This document shows positions 7,686 through 16,431 of a stretch of DNA of 64,000 nt, piece by piece. Below the pieces are notes generated by a model, which had not been told where the DNA came from, did not search any database, and saw only the letters and a program-made list of their open reading frames with translations. Within the stretch, counting starts at the first letter, position 1. Every line of letters starts with the position of its first letter. Origin of the DNA: Streptomyces sp. NRRL S-646. Its GTDB lineage: Bacteria > Actinomycetota > Actinomycetes > Streptomycetales > Streptomycetaceae. Location of the stretch: NCBI RefSeq assembly GCF_000720765.1, contig NZ_JODC01000010.1, positions 1 to 64,000 of the forward strand, given 5' to 3'. The translations under genes and the position numbers were made by a program.

Positions 7686-8321
7686 TCAGCGGGCCGCAGC
7701 GCGGCGCAGGACCTCCGAGGCGGCACCACCGGTGCGTGGCAGCGGGGGCGGCGCCTCGGACATGCCGAAGGGCTCCGGTGAGGAGTCCGCGCTGGGCCGG
7801 CGCCCGCCGCGGCCCTCCCCGAGCACCTGCCAGCCGTCCCGGGTCAGCGTGATGTACGCCCCGCAGCGCAGTCCGTGCAGTGTGCACGCGTCACGCAGGC
7901 CCCACATCCATGCGCCGTCCTCCTCGGTCCAACGCGCGTCGCCCTCACGGCAGTAGAGCAGCACCGCGGTGCGCACCGGTGTGCGGCGCCGCAGGTCGTG
8001 AGGGATGACCCGGCGAAGCTGCGCAAGCAGCGTGTTGCGGAACATCCAGCCGTCGGCGGGAGTCGGGCGGCGGGTGAACGAGGCGCTCGCGCACAGGCGT
8101 TCGTCCGGGTCGAGGACGGCCACCACCGCGGTCGCGGGCCTTGGGCGATGCCGGGAATGGAGTCCGCTGACGACCTCTCGGGGGTTGCGCAGCAGGGGAA
8201 TTCCGGCGGCGGCCCACTCCGCGGGTTCGAGCATGCGGGTGAGAGGGTTGGCGGATGCGGCGGACAGGTCGGCAGACGTCGACGTGGATGCCGCCGAGGA
8301 CGGAGCGAATCCGAAGGTCAC
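7686..8321 (-). CDS. conserved hypothetical protein
   Basis: 211 residues from GTG 8321, chosen because GGGAGG stands 3 bases upstream. The first 30 residues are Ser/Ala-rich. The central 130 form an alpha/beta domain with conserved-looking Trp, Arg and Cys (WMFRNTLLAQLRRVIPHDLRRRTPVRTAVLLYCREGDARW, then GAWMWGLRDACTLHGLRCGAYITLTRDGW). The C-terminus is Pro-rich. There is no signal peptide or membrane segment. The central part could be a small nuclease-like or regulatory fold, but I do not recognise it and give no function. Confidence 0.7.
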   Translation of the reverse strand: MTFGFAPSSAASTSTSADLSAASANPLTRMLEPAEWAAAGIPLLRNPREVVSGLHSRHRPRPATAVVAVLDPDERLCASASFTRRPTPADGWMFRNTLLAQLRRVIPHDLRRRTPVRTAVLLYCREGDARWTEEDGAWMWGLRDACTLHGLRCGAYITLTRDGWQVLGEGRGGRRPSADSSPEPFGMSEAPPPLPRTGGAASEVLRRAAAR

Positions 8322-8627
8322 GGTCCTCCCTTCGGCTACGCGCCCACACTGCGGGCGGGGGTCTTGTTCAGGGGAGCGCACGCCGCAGCAGAGCCCTACC
8401 GGACCACGGACGAGCCGTGCGGGGAGCGGACTTCAATTCTTCCTGTCGAACTTGGATGCGGCAACGAGCAATTGGGGCCACTGACCGAAACATGACGGTG
8501 TGCGGTTTATATCCCTACCCAGTGCGTTGCGTCACGACGCATGAGCTGACCGTTCACCCCGAGTTGGTGCGCCGTTGGGGCGGAGGGTTCAAGGCAGGGC
8601 TGCTGGGCGGGCGGGGCCGCGCCGCGG
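8322..8627. other. intergenic between two minus-strand genes
   Basis: 306 bases between recQ (ending at 8628) and the hypothetical gene starting at 8321. It should hold the promoter of the latter. An AT-richer patch (GGTTTATATCCC at about 8504-8515) is the most promoter-like part. No gene is seen. Confidence 0.35.
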
Positions 8628-10793
8628 TCAGCTCTGGACGGCCAGGACGAGTGGCAACACCCCCTGCGCACCGGCACGTCGGAGCATGCGGGCCGCGACC
8701 GCGAGAGTCCAGCCCGTCTCGGTGAAGTCGTCCACGAGAAGGACCGGACCTCCGGCCTCGGATAGAGCGGAAGCGAGGGCGGGCGGCACGATCAGCGTGC
8801 CGGTCAGTGCCTTCAAGCGCTGTGCACTGTTGCTCCGGGAGACGTGGGGCGCGTCGCTCGTGTATTCCACGGAGCCGAGCAACGGCAGCCTGCCGATCTC
8901 CGCGATCCGCGCGCCCAGGGAGTTGATCAACTGAGGGCGGGTGCGCGAGGAGACGGTGACCACACCCACCGGGCGGGGCTGCGGGTCAGCCGCCCCCGAA
9001 GCCCATCCCCCCGGCCCCTTGGCCCAGTCGGCGAGCACGCCCACGACGGCCTTCGCCACGTCGTCCGGCACGGGGCCGTCGGGGGCGTGTGGCGCCAGCA
9101 TCGGCCGCAGCCGGTTGCCCCAGCCGATGTCCGACAGGCGGCCCAACGCCCGCCCCGGAGCGGCCTGTTCACCGATCGGGATGCGGCCCTTGAGGTCGAC
9201 GCCGATCGCCGGCAGGCCGGTCGGCCACATACGGCGTGGCTCCACCTCGACGCCCGCCCGGCCGAGATCGACACGCGCCGCGTCCAGTGCCGTCGTGGAC
9301 ATGTCCGTGGTGAACCGCGCGCCCGCGCAGTTGTCGCAGCGGCCGCAGGGCTTGGCGCCCTCGTCGTCCAGCTGGCGTTGCAGGAACTCCATACGGCACT
9401 CGGTCGTCGAGGAGTACTCGCGCATCGCCTGCTGCTCGGTGCTGCGCTGCCGCGCCACCCAGTCGTACCGCTCCGCCTCGTACGTCCACGGTTGCCCCGT
9501 TGCGATCCAGCCGCCCCTGACCCGCTTGACCGCCCCGTCCACGTCGAGAACCTTGAGCATGGTCTCCAGGCGGGAGCGGCGCAGCTCCACCAAGGGCTCC
9601 AGGGCGGGCAGCGACAAGGGCTTGTCCGCGTGCGCGATCACGTCGAGAGTGCGGCGCACCAGGTCTTCCGGCGGGAAGGCGAGCGACGCGAAGTAATCCC
9701 AGATCGCCTCGTCCTCCTTCCCCGGCAGCAGAAGCACCTCGGCGTGTTCGACGCCGCGTCCGGCGCGGCCCACCTGCTGGTAGTAGGCGATGGGCGAGGA
9801 CGGCGAGCCGAGGTGCACCACGAATCCGAGATCCGGTTTGTCGAACCCCATGCCCAGTGCGGAGGTGGCGACCAGGGCCTTGACCCTGTTGGCGAGGAGG
9901 TCGTCCTCGGCCTGCTGCCGGTCGGCGTTCTCGGTCCTGCCCGTGTAGGAAGCGACCGTGTGGCCGCGATGCCGCAGGAAAGCAGTGACCTCCTCGGCCG
10001 CGGCCACGGTGAGTGTGTAGATGATCCCGGAACCCGGCAACTCGCCCAGGTGGTCGGCGAGCCAGGCCATACGGTGTGCGGCGTCCGGCAGCCGCAGGAC
10101 GCTCAGGCTCAGGCTCTCCCGGTCCAACGGGCCTCGCAGCACCAGGGCGTCCGACGAGCCCCCGGTGCCGAGCTGTTCGGCGACGTCGGCGGTCACGCGC
10201 GCGTTGGCGGTGGCAGTGGTCGCGAGCACCGGGACGCCCGGCGGGAGATCACCGAGCATGGTGCGCAGCCGCCGGTAGTCCGGGCGGAAGTCGTGCCCCC
10301 AGTCGGAGATGCAGTGGGCCTCGTCCACCACGAGGAGTCCGGTGGCGGCGGCGAGCTTGGGCAGCACCTGATCCCGGAAGTCCGGGTTGTTGAGGCGCTC
10401 CGGACTGACCAGCAGGACGTCGACCTCACCGGCGGCGATCTCGTCCTGAACGGTGTCCCACTCCTCGGTGTTCGAGGAGTTGATCGTCCGTGCATGGATA
10501 CCGGCCCGTGCTGCGGCCTCGACCTGGTTGCGCATCAGTGCGAGCAGCGGGGAGACGATGACCGTGGGCCCGCTGCCCCGGGCCCGCAGTAGTGACGTCG
10601 CCACGAAGTACACCGCAGACTTGCCCCACCCCGTGCGCTGCACGACGAGCGCCCGGCGTCTGTCGGCGACCAGCGCCTCGATCGCCCGCCACTGGTCCTC
10701 GCGCAGCCGGGCGCCCCCCGTGGCGTCCCCGACGAGGCGGGCGAGGACTGTGTCGGCGGCCGCCCGGAGTTCCGTGTTGCTCGTGTGCTCCAT
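8628..10793 (-). CDS. RecQ-family ATP-dependent DNA helicase with C-terminal phosphoribosyltransferase-like domain
   Basis: About 721 residues. Helicase motifs are present: [11 protein letters not shown] (motif I, a variant of TGxGKS), [22 protein letters not shown] (DEAH and RecQ aromatic loop), TATAN, and the C-terminal half with [39 protein letters not shown]. Four Cys (C-x-MEFLQRQ, then CGRCDNC) form the RecQ zinc site. The last 160 residues have no HRDC domain. They resemble a type I phosphoribosyltransferase, with [16 protein letters not shown] matching the PRPP-binding loop. Such fusions occur in actinobacteria, where the role of the extra domain is not settled. ATG 10793 is chosen; ATG 10802 is equally possible because no strong ribosome binding site helps. 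Confidence 0.9.
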   Translation of the reverse strand: MEHTSNTELRAAADTVLARLVGDATGGARLREDQWRAIEALVADRRRALVVQRTGWGKSAVYFVATSLLRARGSGPTVIVSPLLALMRNQVEAAARAGIHARTINSSNTEEWDTVQDEIAAGEVDVLLVSPERLNNPDFRDQVLPKLAAATGLLVVDEAHCISDWGHDFRPDYRRLRTMLGDLPPGVPVLATTATANARVTADVAEQLGTGGSSDALVLRGPLDRESLSLSVLRLPDAAHRMAWLADHLGELPGSGIIYTLTVAAAEEVTAFLRHRGHTVASYTGRTENADRQQAEDDLLANRVKALVATSALGMGFDKPDLGFVVHLGSPSSPIAYYQQVGRAGRGVEHAEVLLLPGKEDEAIWDYFASLAFPPEDLVRRTLDVIAHADKPLSLPALEPLVELRRSRLETMLKVLDVDGAVKRVRGGWIATGQPWTYEAERYDWVARQRSTEQQAMREYSSTTECRMEFLQRQLDDEGAKPCGRCDNCAGARFTTDMSTTALDAARVDLGRAGVEVEPRRMWPTGLPAIGVDLKGRIPIGEQAAPGRALGRLSDIGWGNRLRPMLAPHAPDGPVPDDVAKAVVGVLADWAKGPGGWASGAADPQPRPVGVVTVSSRTRPQLINSLGARIAEIGRLPLLGSVEYTSDAPHVSRSNSAQRLKALTGTLIVPPALASALSEAGGPVLLVDDFTETGWTLAVAARMLRRAGAQGVLPLVLAVQS

Positions 10794-10854
10794 GCATCCC
10801 ATCAAACAGGACGGCACTGACAAGCCCGGCCAGGTCCGTGGGGGAGAGGAGGTC

Positions 10855-10884
10855 TTGACGTGTCCCTGGCCCGACTTATCCACA
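10855..10884 (+). promoter_or_regulatory. candidate promoter with a perfect DnaA box
   Basis: TTGACG (10855-10860) followed after 16 bases by TATCCA forms a plausible vegetative promoter for the DUF4192 gene at 10925. Overlapping its -10 is TTATCCACA (10876-10884), an exact match to the E. coli consensus DnaA box. The region divides divergent recQ and the DUF4192 gene. Binding by DnaA is inference. Confidence 0.4.
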
Positions 10885-10924
10885 GGGCAAACCGGAATAT
10901 CGCGATCCGCGAGATCGTCTGCGC

Positions 10925-12679
10925 ATGACGAATCACAGCGAAACCACTGGATCCCCCGAAAACGGCAAAGCCTCCGGATGTGAAGGCGCCGAGCGCCACG
11001 ACGGTGACGGCGCACCCGGCCGACGGGAAAAGCACGTCGGCCCGGCCGCTTCGGACGACCACGGCGGACGCGACGACCAAGGCACGTACGGTGCGCAAGA
11101 CACTAGCGAGGAGCGCCCGGGCCGTCCGGACCACGTCGACTGCACCGCCTACGACAGCCATGGCCCCGAGCACCAGGTCACGCTGCGCACCCCGGCCGAA
11201 CTGGCCGATGCCCTCCCCTATCTGCTGGGGTACCGGCCCGAGGAAAGCATCGTCCTGGTCGCCCTGCACGACAGGGACGGCCGCGGTCGTTTCGGCGGCC
11301 GCGCCCGGCTCGGCATTCCGGCGAGTGCGGACGACTGGGCTTCGGTTGCCCAGCAGTTGGCCCACGGGCTGGTCACTGGCAGTGAGCGCAGGGGAGCCCG
11401 GCCCGAACAGATGGTGGCCTACCTCTGCCAGGAGCCGGCAAAGGGCGAGTCGGGTCGGCAGGTCATGGAACGATTGCGCCCGCTGGCCCAGAAACTGCGC
11501 GTCGAGTGCGGTCAGCTCGATGTGCCGGTGATCGAGGCGCTGTGCATCTCGGACGGCCGCTTCTGGTCCTACTGCTGCGGGCACGAAGCGTGCTGCCCGC
11601 CCGAGGGGCTTCCCATGGGCCTGCCCGGCACCTCCGTGCTGGCCGCCGCTGCCACCTACGCCGGCCTGCAGGTACGGGGCACGCTGCGCGAACTGCGCGC
11701 CAGGCTGCTGCCCTGGGAGACTGCGGCCGCCCTGGAGCAGGAGAGCGCCCTGGACACCGCGAGCATGGCGTTGGTCCCCAGGATCCTCGACGGCGCCGGC
11801 CGCGAGGGTGTCGCCGAAGAGACACTGGAGCTGTCCGCGCAGATCATGCGCCGACTTGCGGGCGTACCGCCCGTGTCCGGCACGCTGACGGCGGATCTCC
11901 GCGATGACGAACTGCTCGCACACGACGAAGCCGCGGCACTGATTCTCGGCTTGCAGGACCGTGCGACCCGAGACCGCGCGGCCGAGTGGATGGAGGGCGA
12001 GGAGGCCGCGCTCGCACTCCGGCTCTGGCGGGCCCTGGCCCGCCGGTGCGTCGGACCCTACGGCGAACACGCGGCGGCACCGCTGACGCTGGCCGGTTGG
12101 GTCGCCTGGTCCGCAGGTGACGACCTGGAAGCCCGGGAAGCCCTCGCCATGGCGCTCGGCGCGGATCCGGGCTACCTCTTCGCCCGCCTGCTGCACCAGG
12201 CCTGCAACGAAGGGCTGGAACCTGAGTCGATCCGCCGCTGCCTGCGCGCGGAGCGACAGGACCGGGGGCGGCCGGCAGCCCAGCAGTCGCACGGCAAGGA
12301 GGGAACCGCAGAGCCGGTGACGGCCCAGGCCATCGAGTCGGGGCGGACGTCGGAGCTGGTGTCCGACTCGGCCTCCGCATCGGTGTCGGAGTCGGTGTCG
12401 GAGTCGGTGTCGGTGTCGGAGGAGACCTCCCGCCTGCGACGCCGTGTCCGTTCCAGTGGCACGCTCCGCAGCCACTCCCGCTCGGCGCGGGCAGAGGGCC
12501 GGGGGAGCGGTACGAGCGTCCCTCGCGCACGGACGGCAGTGGCAAGCGCTAGCCGTCCCGACTCCGCACGGACTGGCCGCACGCGTCCGCGTACTCCCGG
12601 GAAGGGCGCGGCGCGCCGTGGCGACCAGTGCCCCGAAAGCCTGCGTCCCGGAAGCGACGGCACACAGGAGGAGGCGTGA
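10925..12679 (+). CDS. DUF4192-domain protein
   Basis: 584 residues. A disordered acidic N-terminus of about 85 residues precedes the DUF4192 domain, recognised by [32 protein letters not shown] and by the [19 protein letters not shown] motif, a Cys/His-rich segment characteristic of the family. The C-terminal part includes TPR-like [36 protein letters not shown], which is usual for the family. The last 140 residues are low-complexity with an [14 protein letters not shown] run and Arg/Ser-rich sequence. The family is restricted to actinobacteria and has no established function. The gene is divergent from the RecQ-family helicase with 131 bases between them. Confidence 0.88.
   Translation: MTNHSETTGSPENGKASGCEGAERHDGDGAPGRREKHVGPAASDDHGGRDDQGTYGAQDTSEERPGRPDHVDCTAYDSHGPEHQVTLRTPAELADALPYLLGYRPEESIVLVALHDRDGRGRFGGRARLGIPASADDWASVAQQLAHGLVTGSERRGARPEQMVAYLCQEPAKGESGRQVMERLRPLAQKLRVECGQLDVPVIEALCISDGRFWSYCCGHEACCPPEGLPMGLPGTSVLAAAATYAGLQVRGTLRELRARLLPWETAAALEQESALDTASMALVPRILDGAGREGVAEETLELSAQIMRRLAGVPPVSGTLTADLRDDELLAHDEAAALILGLQDRATRDRAAEWMEGEEAALALRLWRALARRCVGPYGEHAAAPLTLAGWVAWSAGDDLEAREALAMALGADPGYLFARLLHQACNEGLEPESIRRCLRAERQDRGRPAAQQSHGKEGTAEPVTAQAIESGRTSELVSDSASASVSESVSESVSVSEETSRLRRRVRSSGTLRSHSRSARAEGRGSGTSVPRARTAVASASRPDSARTGRTRPRTPGKGAARRGDQCPESLRPGSDGTQEEA
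12380..12420 (+). repeat. in-frame 12-bp tandem repeat
   Basis: About three copies of a GTCGGTGTCGGA-type unit inside the DUF4192 gene encode a Ser-Val-Ser-Glu run in its disordered C-terminal tail. Copy number could vary between strains by slippage. Confidence 0.7.
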
Positions 12680-12955
12680 GCAGGTGCTGGGCGAACGTTG
12701 GTCGGGGGGCCCGGATCGACGGCAGTTGCGGGGCGCCCCATGCGCGGGAACCAGAATTCGCCGGGGGCGGGCAGCGTCGCCGTCGCCCGTCCGGGCGGGC
12801 TCGCCGCGGGCGTGACCCGGAGGACTGCTCTGCCGTTCACCTGAGTGGCGGAACGCCTGAATGGGCGGGGCCGCCACACAGTCCACGTCCGTCCGGATCC
12901 CCCCACCCGGCGCCGCATACGCCCGAGGTGCACCAAGCGCAGAAGAAGCCGCCCC

Positions 12956-15454
12956 ATGCATCAGCCGACTCAGCCCTCCGCTGCCGGCGACGGCACTCCC
13001 GGCTCAAGCCGGTCCACGCTGTCTCCCGGGACGGGGGCCCGCCTGCCGACACACGCGGACCGTGCCGCCCGGCGCGACGCCCGGTCCGCGGCCGACGCCA
13101 CACGCGCCTCTCCACCGAGCGGCCAGGGCTGGTACCTGCCTGGGGCGACGGAACGACCCGGGCCCGCAACCGGGGCGACCGATCAGGACCGACTCTCTGG
13201 CAAGCAGACCGTCCAGGGCCTCACCGCCGTCCGCCCGCCCGACGCGGGGTCCTGTGCACTCGAGCCGAGCGAGCCGGGCTGCTCCACGCCCTTGCCGACG
13301 CCCTCGGACCAACTCCCGGCCGGGGCGGCCGATCGGGGCCGACCCTCCGACCCACTCACAGGCCGACAACGCTCATCGCCGTCACCCACAGGCCAGGCCC
13401 GGATTCTGCCCTCACCACCAGGCCAGACGCCCCGCTCGTCCGCCCTCCCACCCCCAGGAACAACTCCGTCGCCCCGAGCTGCAACGCTGCCGGCACCCCG
13501 CTGGTCCGTGGAACTGCCGTCCACGCATACCGCCATGATCTGCGTCGCGCTCCCTGGACTCGCCATCTCGTCGGAGCACGGGCAGATGACGGGCCAGGGA
13601 CTGGAAGGGTTCTACCGCGCGGGCCGACGCGTGCTCTCCCGTTGCCAGGTCCGCGTGGCGGGGCGCGAACCGCTGGCGGTGCAAGCCCGGATGACCTCGG
13701 CCGACCGAGCCCGCTTCGTGGGCACGCTGCGTGCCTCGCCGCACTCCGGCCCGGACCCGGACGTCGTCGTCGAGCGCATTCGCCACGCGGACGGGACGGA
13801 GCGCATCACCTTGCACAGCGCGGCCCGGCGCCCCCTGCGAGTGCCTCTCGAAGTCGCTCTCGGTACGGACCTGGCCGACCTGGGCGCCATCGCATCGGGC
13901 ACCGCTGGACCCGAACTGCCCGCCAGCGTCCACGACTCGGGCCTGCGCTGGTCCTGCGCCACCGGGAGCTCGTCGGTCACGGCAGATCCGCCGCCCGCGG
14001 ACGCACTGGCCTCCGCCGGGTTGCTGCGCTGGGAGTTCGAGCTGTCCCCTGGCGGCAGCACAAGCGTGGAGCTGAGGGTACGGGCGGACGGAGCGGGGCC
14101 TGTCCGGGCCGCGAGCCGCACGGCCACGAGCCCTCTTGCCGCCGCTCGGGCGTCCGGTGACGACCCCAGGGTTCAGCCGCTGCTGCAGACAAGCGTCGGG
14201 GATCTCCATGCCCTCCTGCTGCGCGACCCCGCGCACCCTTCCGACATGCAACTCGCGGCAGGAGCCCCCTGGCGCTGCGGTCCGGCCCCGGCTGAGGCAC
14301 TGGCGGCTGCGCGGATGACGCTGCCCCTCGGTACCCGGCTTGCCGTAGGCACGCTGCGTACCCTCGCACGCACCCAACTCAGGGGCGCGGGGCCGCAGTC
14401 CGGCATGCTCCCCGGGCCACGACGGGATGCGGGCATCCATCTGCCGCCGGGTTGTACCGGCACGGAAGCCACGCTGCTCTTCCCCGCGCTCCTCGCGGAG
14501 GCACGCCGCTGGGGCCTTTCCGAGGCCGAGACGGAGGAACTGCTGCCGGCGGCCGAGCGCTGTCTGGCCTGGCTGCGGACGACCGTCGGCGAGGGCACCT
14601 ACCTGTGTGACCCGCATCCCGGCGGTCCCGTCCGCTGTGAGACGCAGGCCCACGCCCACCGCGCGGCCCTCCTGGGCGCCGATCTGCTCGATGGCTGCGG
14701 GAGACCGGGCGGCGCCGAGCTGCGGCGGTGGGCCCAGATGCTGCGGGCGCAGTTCAGGGAGGAATTCTGGGTCGACGACCGGGGTGGAGGCAGGCCGGCC
14801 GCTGCTCTCGCCCCCGACGGCACCCCGCTGCCGTACCTGGGTGCTGCCGCCGCCCATCTCCTCGACACCGGCCTGCTCGGCGGGGGCGAGCCGGCCCCTG
14901 GGCTGCTCGACAAGGTGCAGACCGAACAACTCGCCCGCTTGCTCGGCGGCCCGGGGATGGACTCGGGCTGGGGGCTGCGGGGACTGGGCGCGAAGGAGGC
15001 CGGATACAACCCGTTCGGCCACCGCAGCGGTGCCGTGCGGGTCCACGAGACGGCCATCGCCGTCGCAGGCCTGGCCGGCGCCGGCTACGAGAAGGAGGCA
15101 GGTTCGCTGCTGAAAGGGGCCCTGGCGGCGGCCGAGAGCTTCGGGCACCGGCTGCCCGAGATGTACGCGGGGGAGCAGCGCACCGCCGGGAGCGCGCCCC
15201 TCCCGCACCCGGCGGCCTGTCGTCCGGCCGCCACCGCGGCGGCCGCCGGCGTGCTGCTGCTGGTGACCCTCGCGGGTATCCGTCCGGACGCTCCGGCCGG
15301 GACGGTCACACTGCGGCCCATGCACAGTGCACCCCTGGGCGAGATCGTCCTGAGGGGACTTCGAATCGCCGGTGCCCCCTTCTCCGCACGGGTCAGCCGC
15401 CTCGGCCTCGCCATGGTCGAGGAGGCAGCCGACGGGCTGCAATTGGGAGTGTGA
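12956..15454 (+). CDS. glycogen-debranching-enzyme-like protein
   Basis: About 832 residues from ATG 12956. The first 190 are Pro/Ser/Arg-rich and appear disordered. From about residue 195 (MICVALPGLAISSEHGQMTGQGLEGFYRAGRRVLSRCQVRVAG) the sequence matches the glycogen-debranching N-terminal domain. It continues into an (alpha/alpha)6 glycosidase-like region (LLLRDPAHPSDMQLAAGAPWRCGPAPAEALAAARMTLPLGTRLAVGTLRTLA, GMDSGWGLRGLGAKEAGYNPFGHRSGAVRVHETAIAVAGLA, LPEMYAGEQR). The order suggests an amylo-1,6-glucosidase-type cytoplasmic enzyme. Expected GH catalytic acids could not be assigned by eye, so activity is inference. The start is weakly supported and the true N-terminus may be much shorter. 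Confidence 0.8.
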   Translation: MHQPTQPSAAGDGTPGSSRSTLSPGTGARLPTHADRAARRDARSAADATRASPPSGQGWYLPGATERPGPATGATDQDRLSGKQTVQGLTAVRPPDAGSCALEPSEPGCSTPLPTPSDQLPAGAADRGRPSDPLTGRQRSSPSPTGQARILPSPPGQTPRSSALPPPGTTPSPRAATLPAPRWSVELPSTHTAMICVALPGLAISSEHGQMTGQGLEGFYRAGRRVLSRCQVRVAGREPLAVQARMTSADRARFVGTLRASPHSGPDPDVVVERIRHADGTERITLHSAARRPLRVPLEVALGTDLADLGAIASGTAGPELPASVHDSGLRWSCATGSSSVTADPPPADALASAGLLRWEFELSPGGSTSVELRVRADGAGPVRAASRTATSPLAAARASGDDPRVQPLLQTSVGDLHALLLRDPAHPSDMQLAAGAPWRCGPAPAEALAAARMTLPLGTRLAVGTLRTLARTQLRGAGPQSGMLPGPRRDAGIHLPPGCTGTEATLLFPALLAEARRWGLSEAETEELLPAAERCLAWLRTTVGEGTYLCDPHPGGPVRCETQAHAHRAALLGADLLDGCGRPGGAELRRWAQMLRAQFREEFWVDDRGGGRPAAALAPDGTPLPYLGAAAAHLLDTGLLGGGEPAPGLLDKVQTEQLARLLGGPGMDSGWGLRGLGAKEAGYNPFGHRSGAVRVHETAIAVAGLAGAGYEKEAGSLLKGALAAAESFGHRLPEMYAGEQRTAGSAPLPHPAACRPAATAAAAGVLLLVTLAGIRPDAPAGTVTLRPMHSAPLGEIVLRGLRIAGAPFSARVSRLGLAMVEEAADGLQLGV

Positions 15455-15548
15455 CCTCGGACGACGTACCACCGCACAGCACCCGGAACCAGGGAGCGAG
15501 GCTCATACCGGACCGAAGTGGAAGCCGTCGAAGCGGCCGACGAAAGGA

Positions 15549-15584
15549 GTGTTTATCGTCAGGCAGACGACTATGATCGCCGCA
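15549..15584 (+). promoter_or_regulatory. candidate leaderless promoter and operator of the Nudix gene
   Basis: TATGAT (15572-15577) is an almost ideal -10 lying 6 bases before ATG 15584, which has no ribosome binding site of its own. This suggests a leaderless transcript. Immediately upstream, TCGTC and GACGA (15556-15560 and 15566-15570) form an inverted repeat with a 5-base gap, placed where a repressor would block polymerase. Autoregulation by the downstream protein is inferred from its winged-helix domain. Confidence 0.4.
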
Positions 15585-16342
15585 TGCCCTACGACCCGTC
15601 AGCATTTCCGCCCTTCGCCGTCACCGTGGACCTGGTCGTGCTGACCGTGCGCCGCCATGCCCTGTGCGCGCTGGCGGTCCGCAGGGGTGAACCACCGTTC
15701 CAGGGACGCTGGGCGCTCCCGGGCGGCTTCGTACGGGCCGACGAGGATCTGGCGCAGGCAGCCGCACGCGAGCTGGCCGAGGAGACCGGGTTGCGCGCCC
15801 ACGACCCTGCCGTTCCCGCTCAGGACAACGGTGCACACCTGGAGCAACTCGCGACCTACGGAGACCCCAAGCGGGACCCGCGCATGCGCGTGGTCAGCGT
15901 CGCCCACCTGGCGCTCGCCCCCGACCTGCCCGCACCCCGAGCGGGCGGCGACGCCAGCAATGCGCGTTGGGCGCCGGTCGAGGAGCTGCTGCAGCAGGGC
16001 GGTTACGGCCGCGACGGCGAACCGGTGGCGCCGCTCGCCTTCGACCACGCGCAGATCCTGTCCGACGGTGTGGAGCGCGCCCGCTCCAAGATCGAGTACT
16101 CGTCCCTCGCCACGGCGTTCTGCCCCACCGAGTTCACCGTCGGCGAGCTGCGCCGGGTCTACGAGGCGGTGTGGGGAGTGGCCCTCGACCCGCGCAACTT
16201 CCACCGCAAGGTGACGGGCACGCCGGGCTTCCTCGTCCCCACCGGCGGGACCACCACACGCCAGGGCGGCCGCCCGGCCCAGTTGTTCCGGGCCGGCGGC
16301 GCCACACTGCTCAACCCCCCCATGCTGCGCCCCGAAGTGTGA
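15584..16342 (+). CDS. Nudix hydrolase fused to a winged helix (NrtR/ADP-ribose pyrophosphatase-like)
   Basis: 252 residues. The N-terminal Nudix fold shows FAVTVDLVVLTVR, GRWALPGGFV, and a complete Nudix box reading G, five residues, E, seven residues, REL-A-EE-T-GL. The C-terminal 90 residues (FDHAQILSDGVERARSKIEYSSLATAFCPTEFTVGELRRVYEAVWGVALDPRNFHRKVTGTPGFLVPTG) match the winged-helix part of NrtR-type proteins. NrtR repressors control NAD metabolism and sense ADP-ribose. Unlike many repressor members, the catalytic Nudix box here is intact, so hydrolase activity may be retained. No NAD-biosynthesis gene is adjacent. Confidence 0.85.
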   Translation: MPYDPSAFPPFAVTVDLVVLTVRRHALCALAVRRGEPPFQGRWALPGGFVRADEDLAQAAARELAEETGLRAHDPAVPAQDNGAHLEQLATYGDPKRDPRMRVVSVAHLALAPDLPAPRAGGDASNARWAPVEELLQQGGYGRDGEPVAPLAFDHAQILSDGVERARSKIEYSSLATAFCPTEFTVGELRRVYEAVWGVALDPRNFHRKVTGTPGFLVPTGGTTTRQGGRPAQLFRAGGATLLNPPMLRPEV

Positions 16343-16409
16343 CGGCAGGGTGCCGGGCGGACCGGTCACGGCCTGCAGAGCGGGCCACGCTATACCCGAA
16401 AAATCGGAC

Positions 16410-16424
16410 ATAGCGCGCTATCTT
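16410..16424 (+). promoter_or_regulatory. 12-bp palindrome overlapping a -10 of the ABC gene
   Basis: ATAGCGCGCTAT (16410-16421) is a perfect palindrome. Its right end merges with TATCTT (16419-16424), a -10-like hexamer. GTG 16432 starts 7 bases after that hexamer, so the mRNA may again be leaderless and controlled by a repressor seated on the palindrome. Confidence 0.4.
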
Positions 16425-16431
16425 GCTTCGG

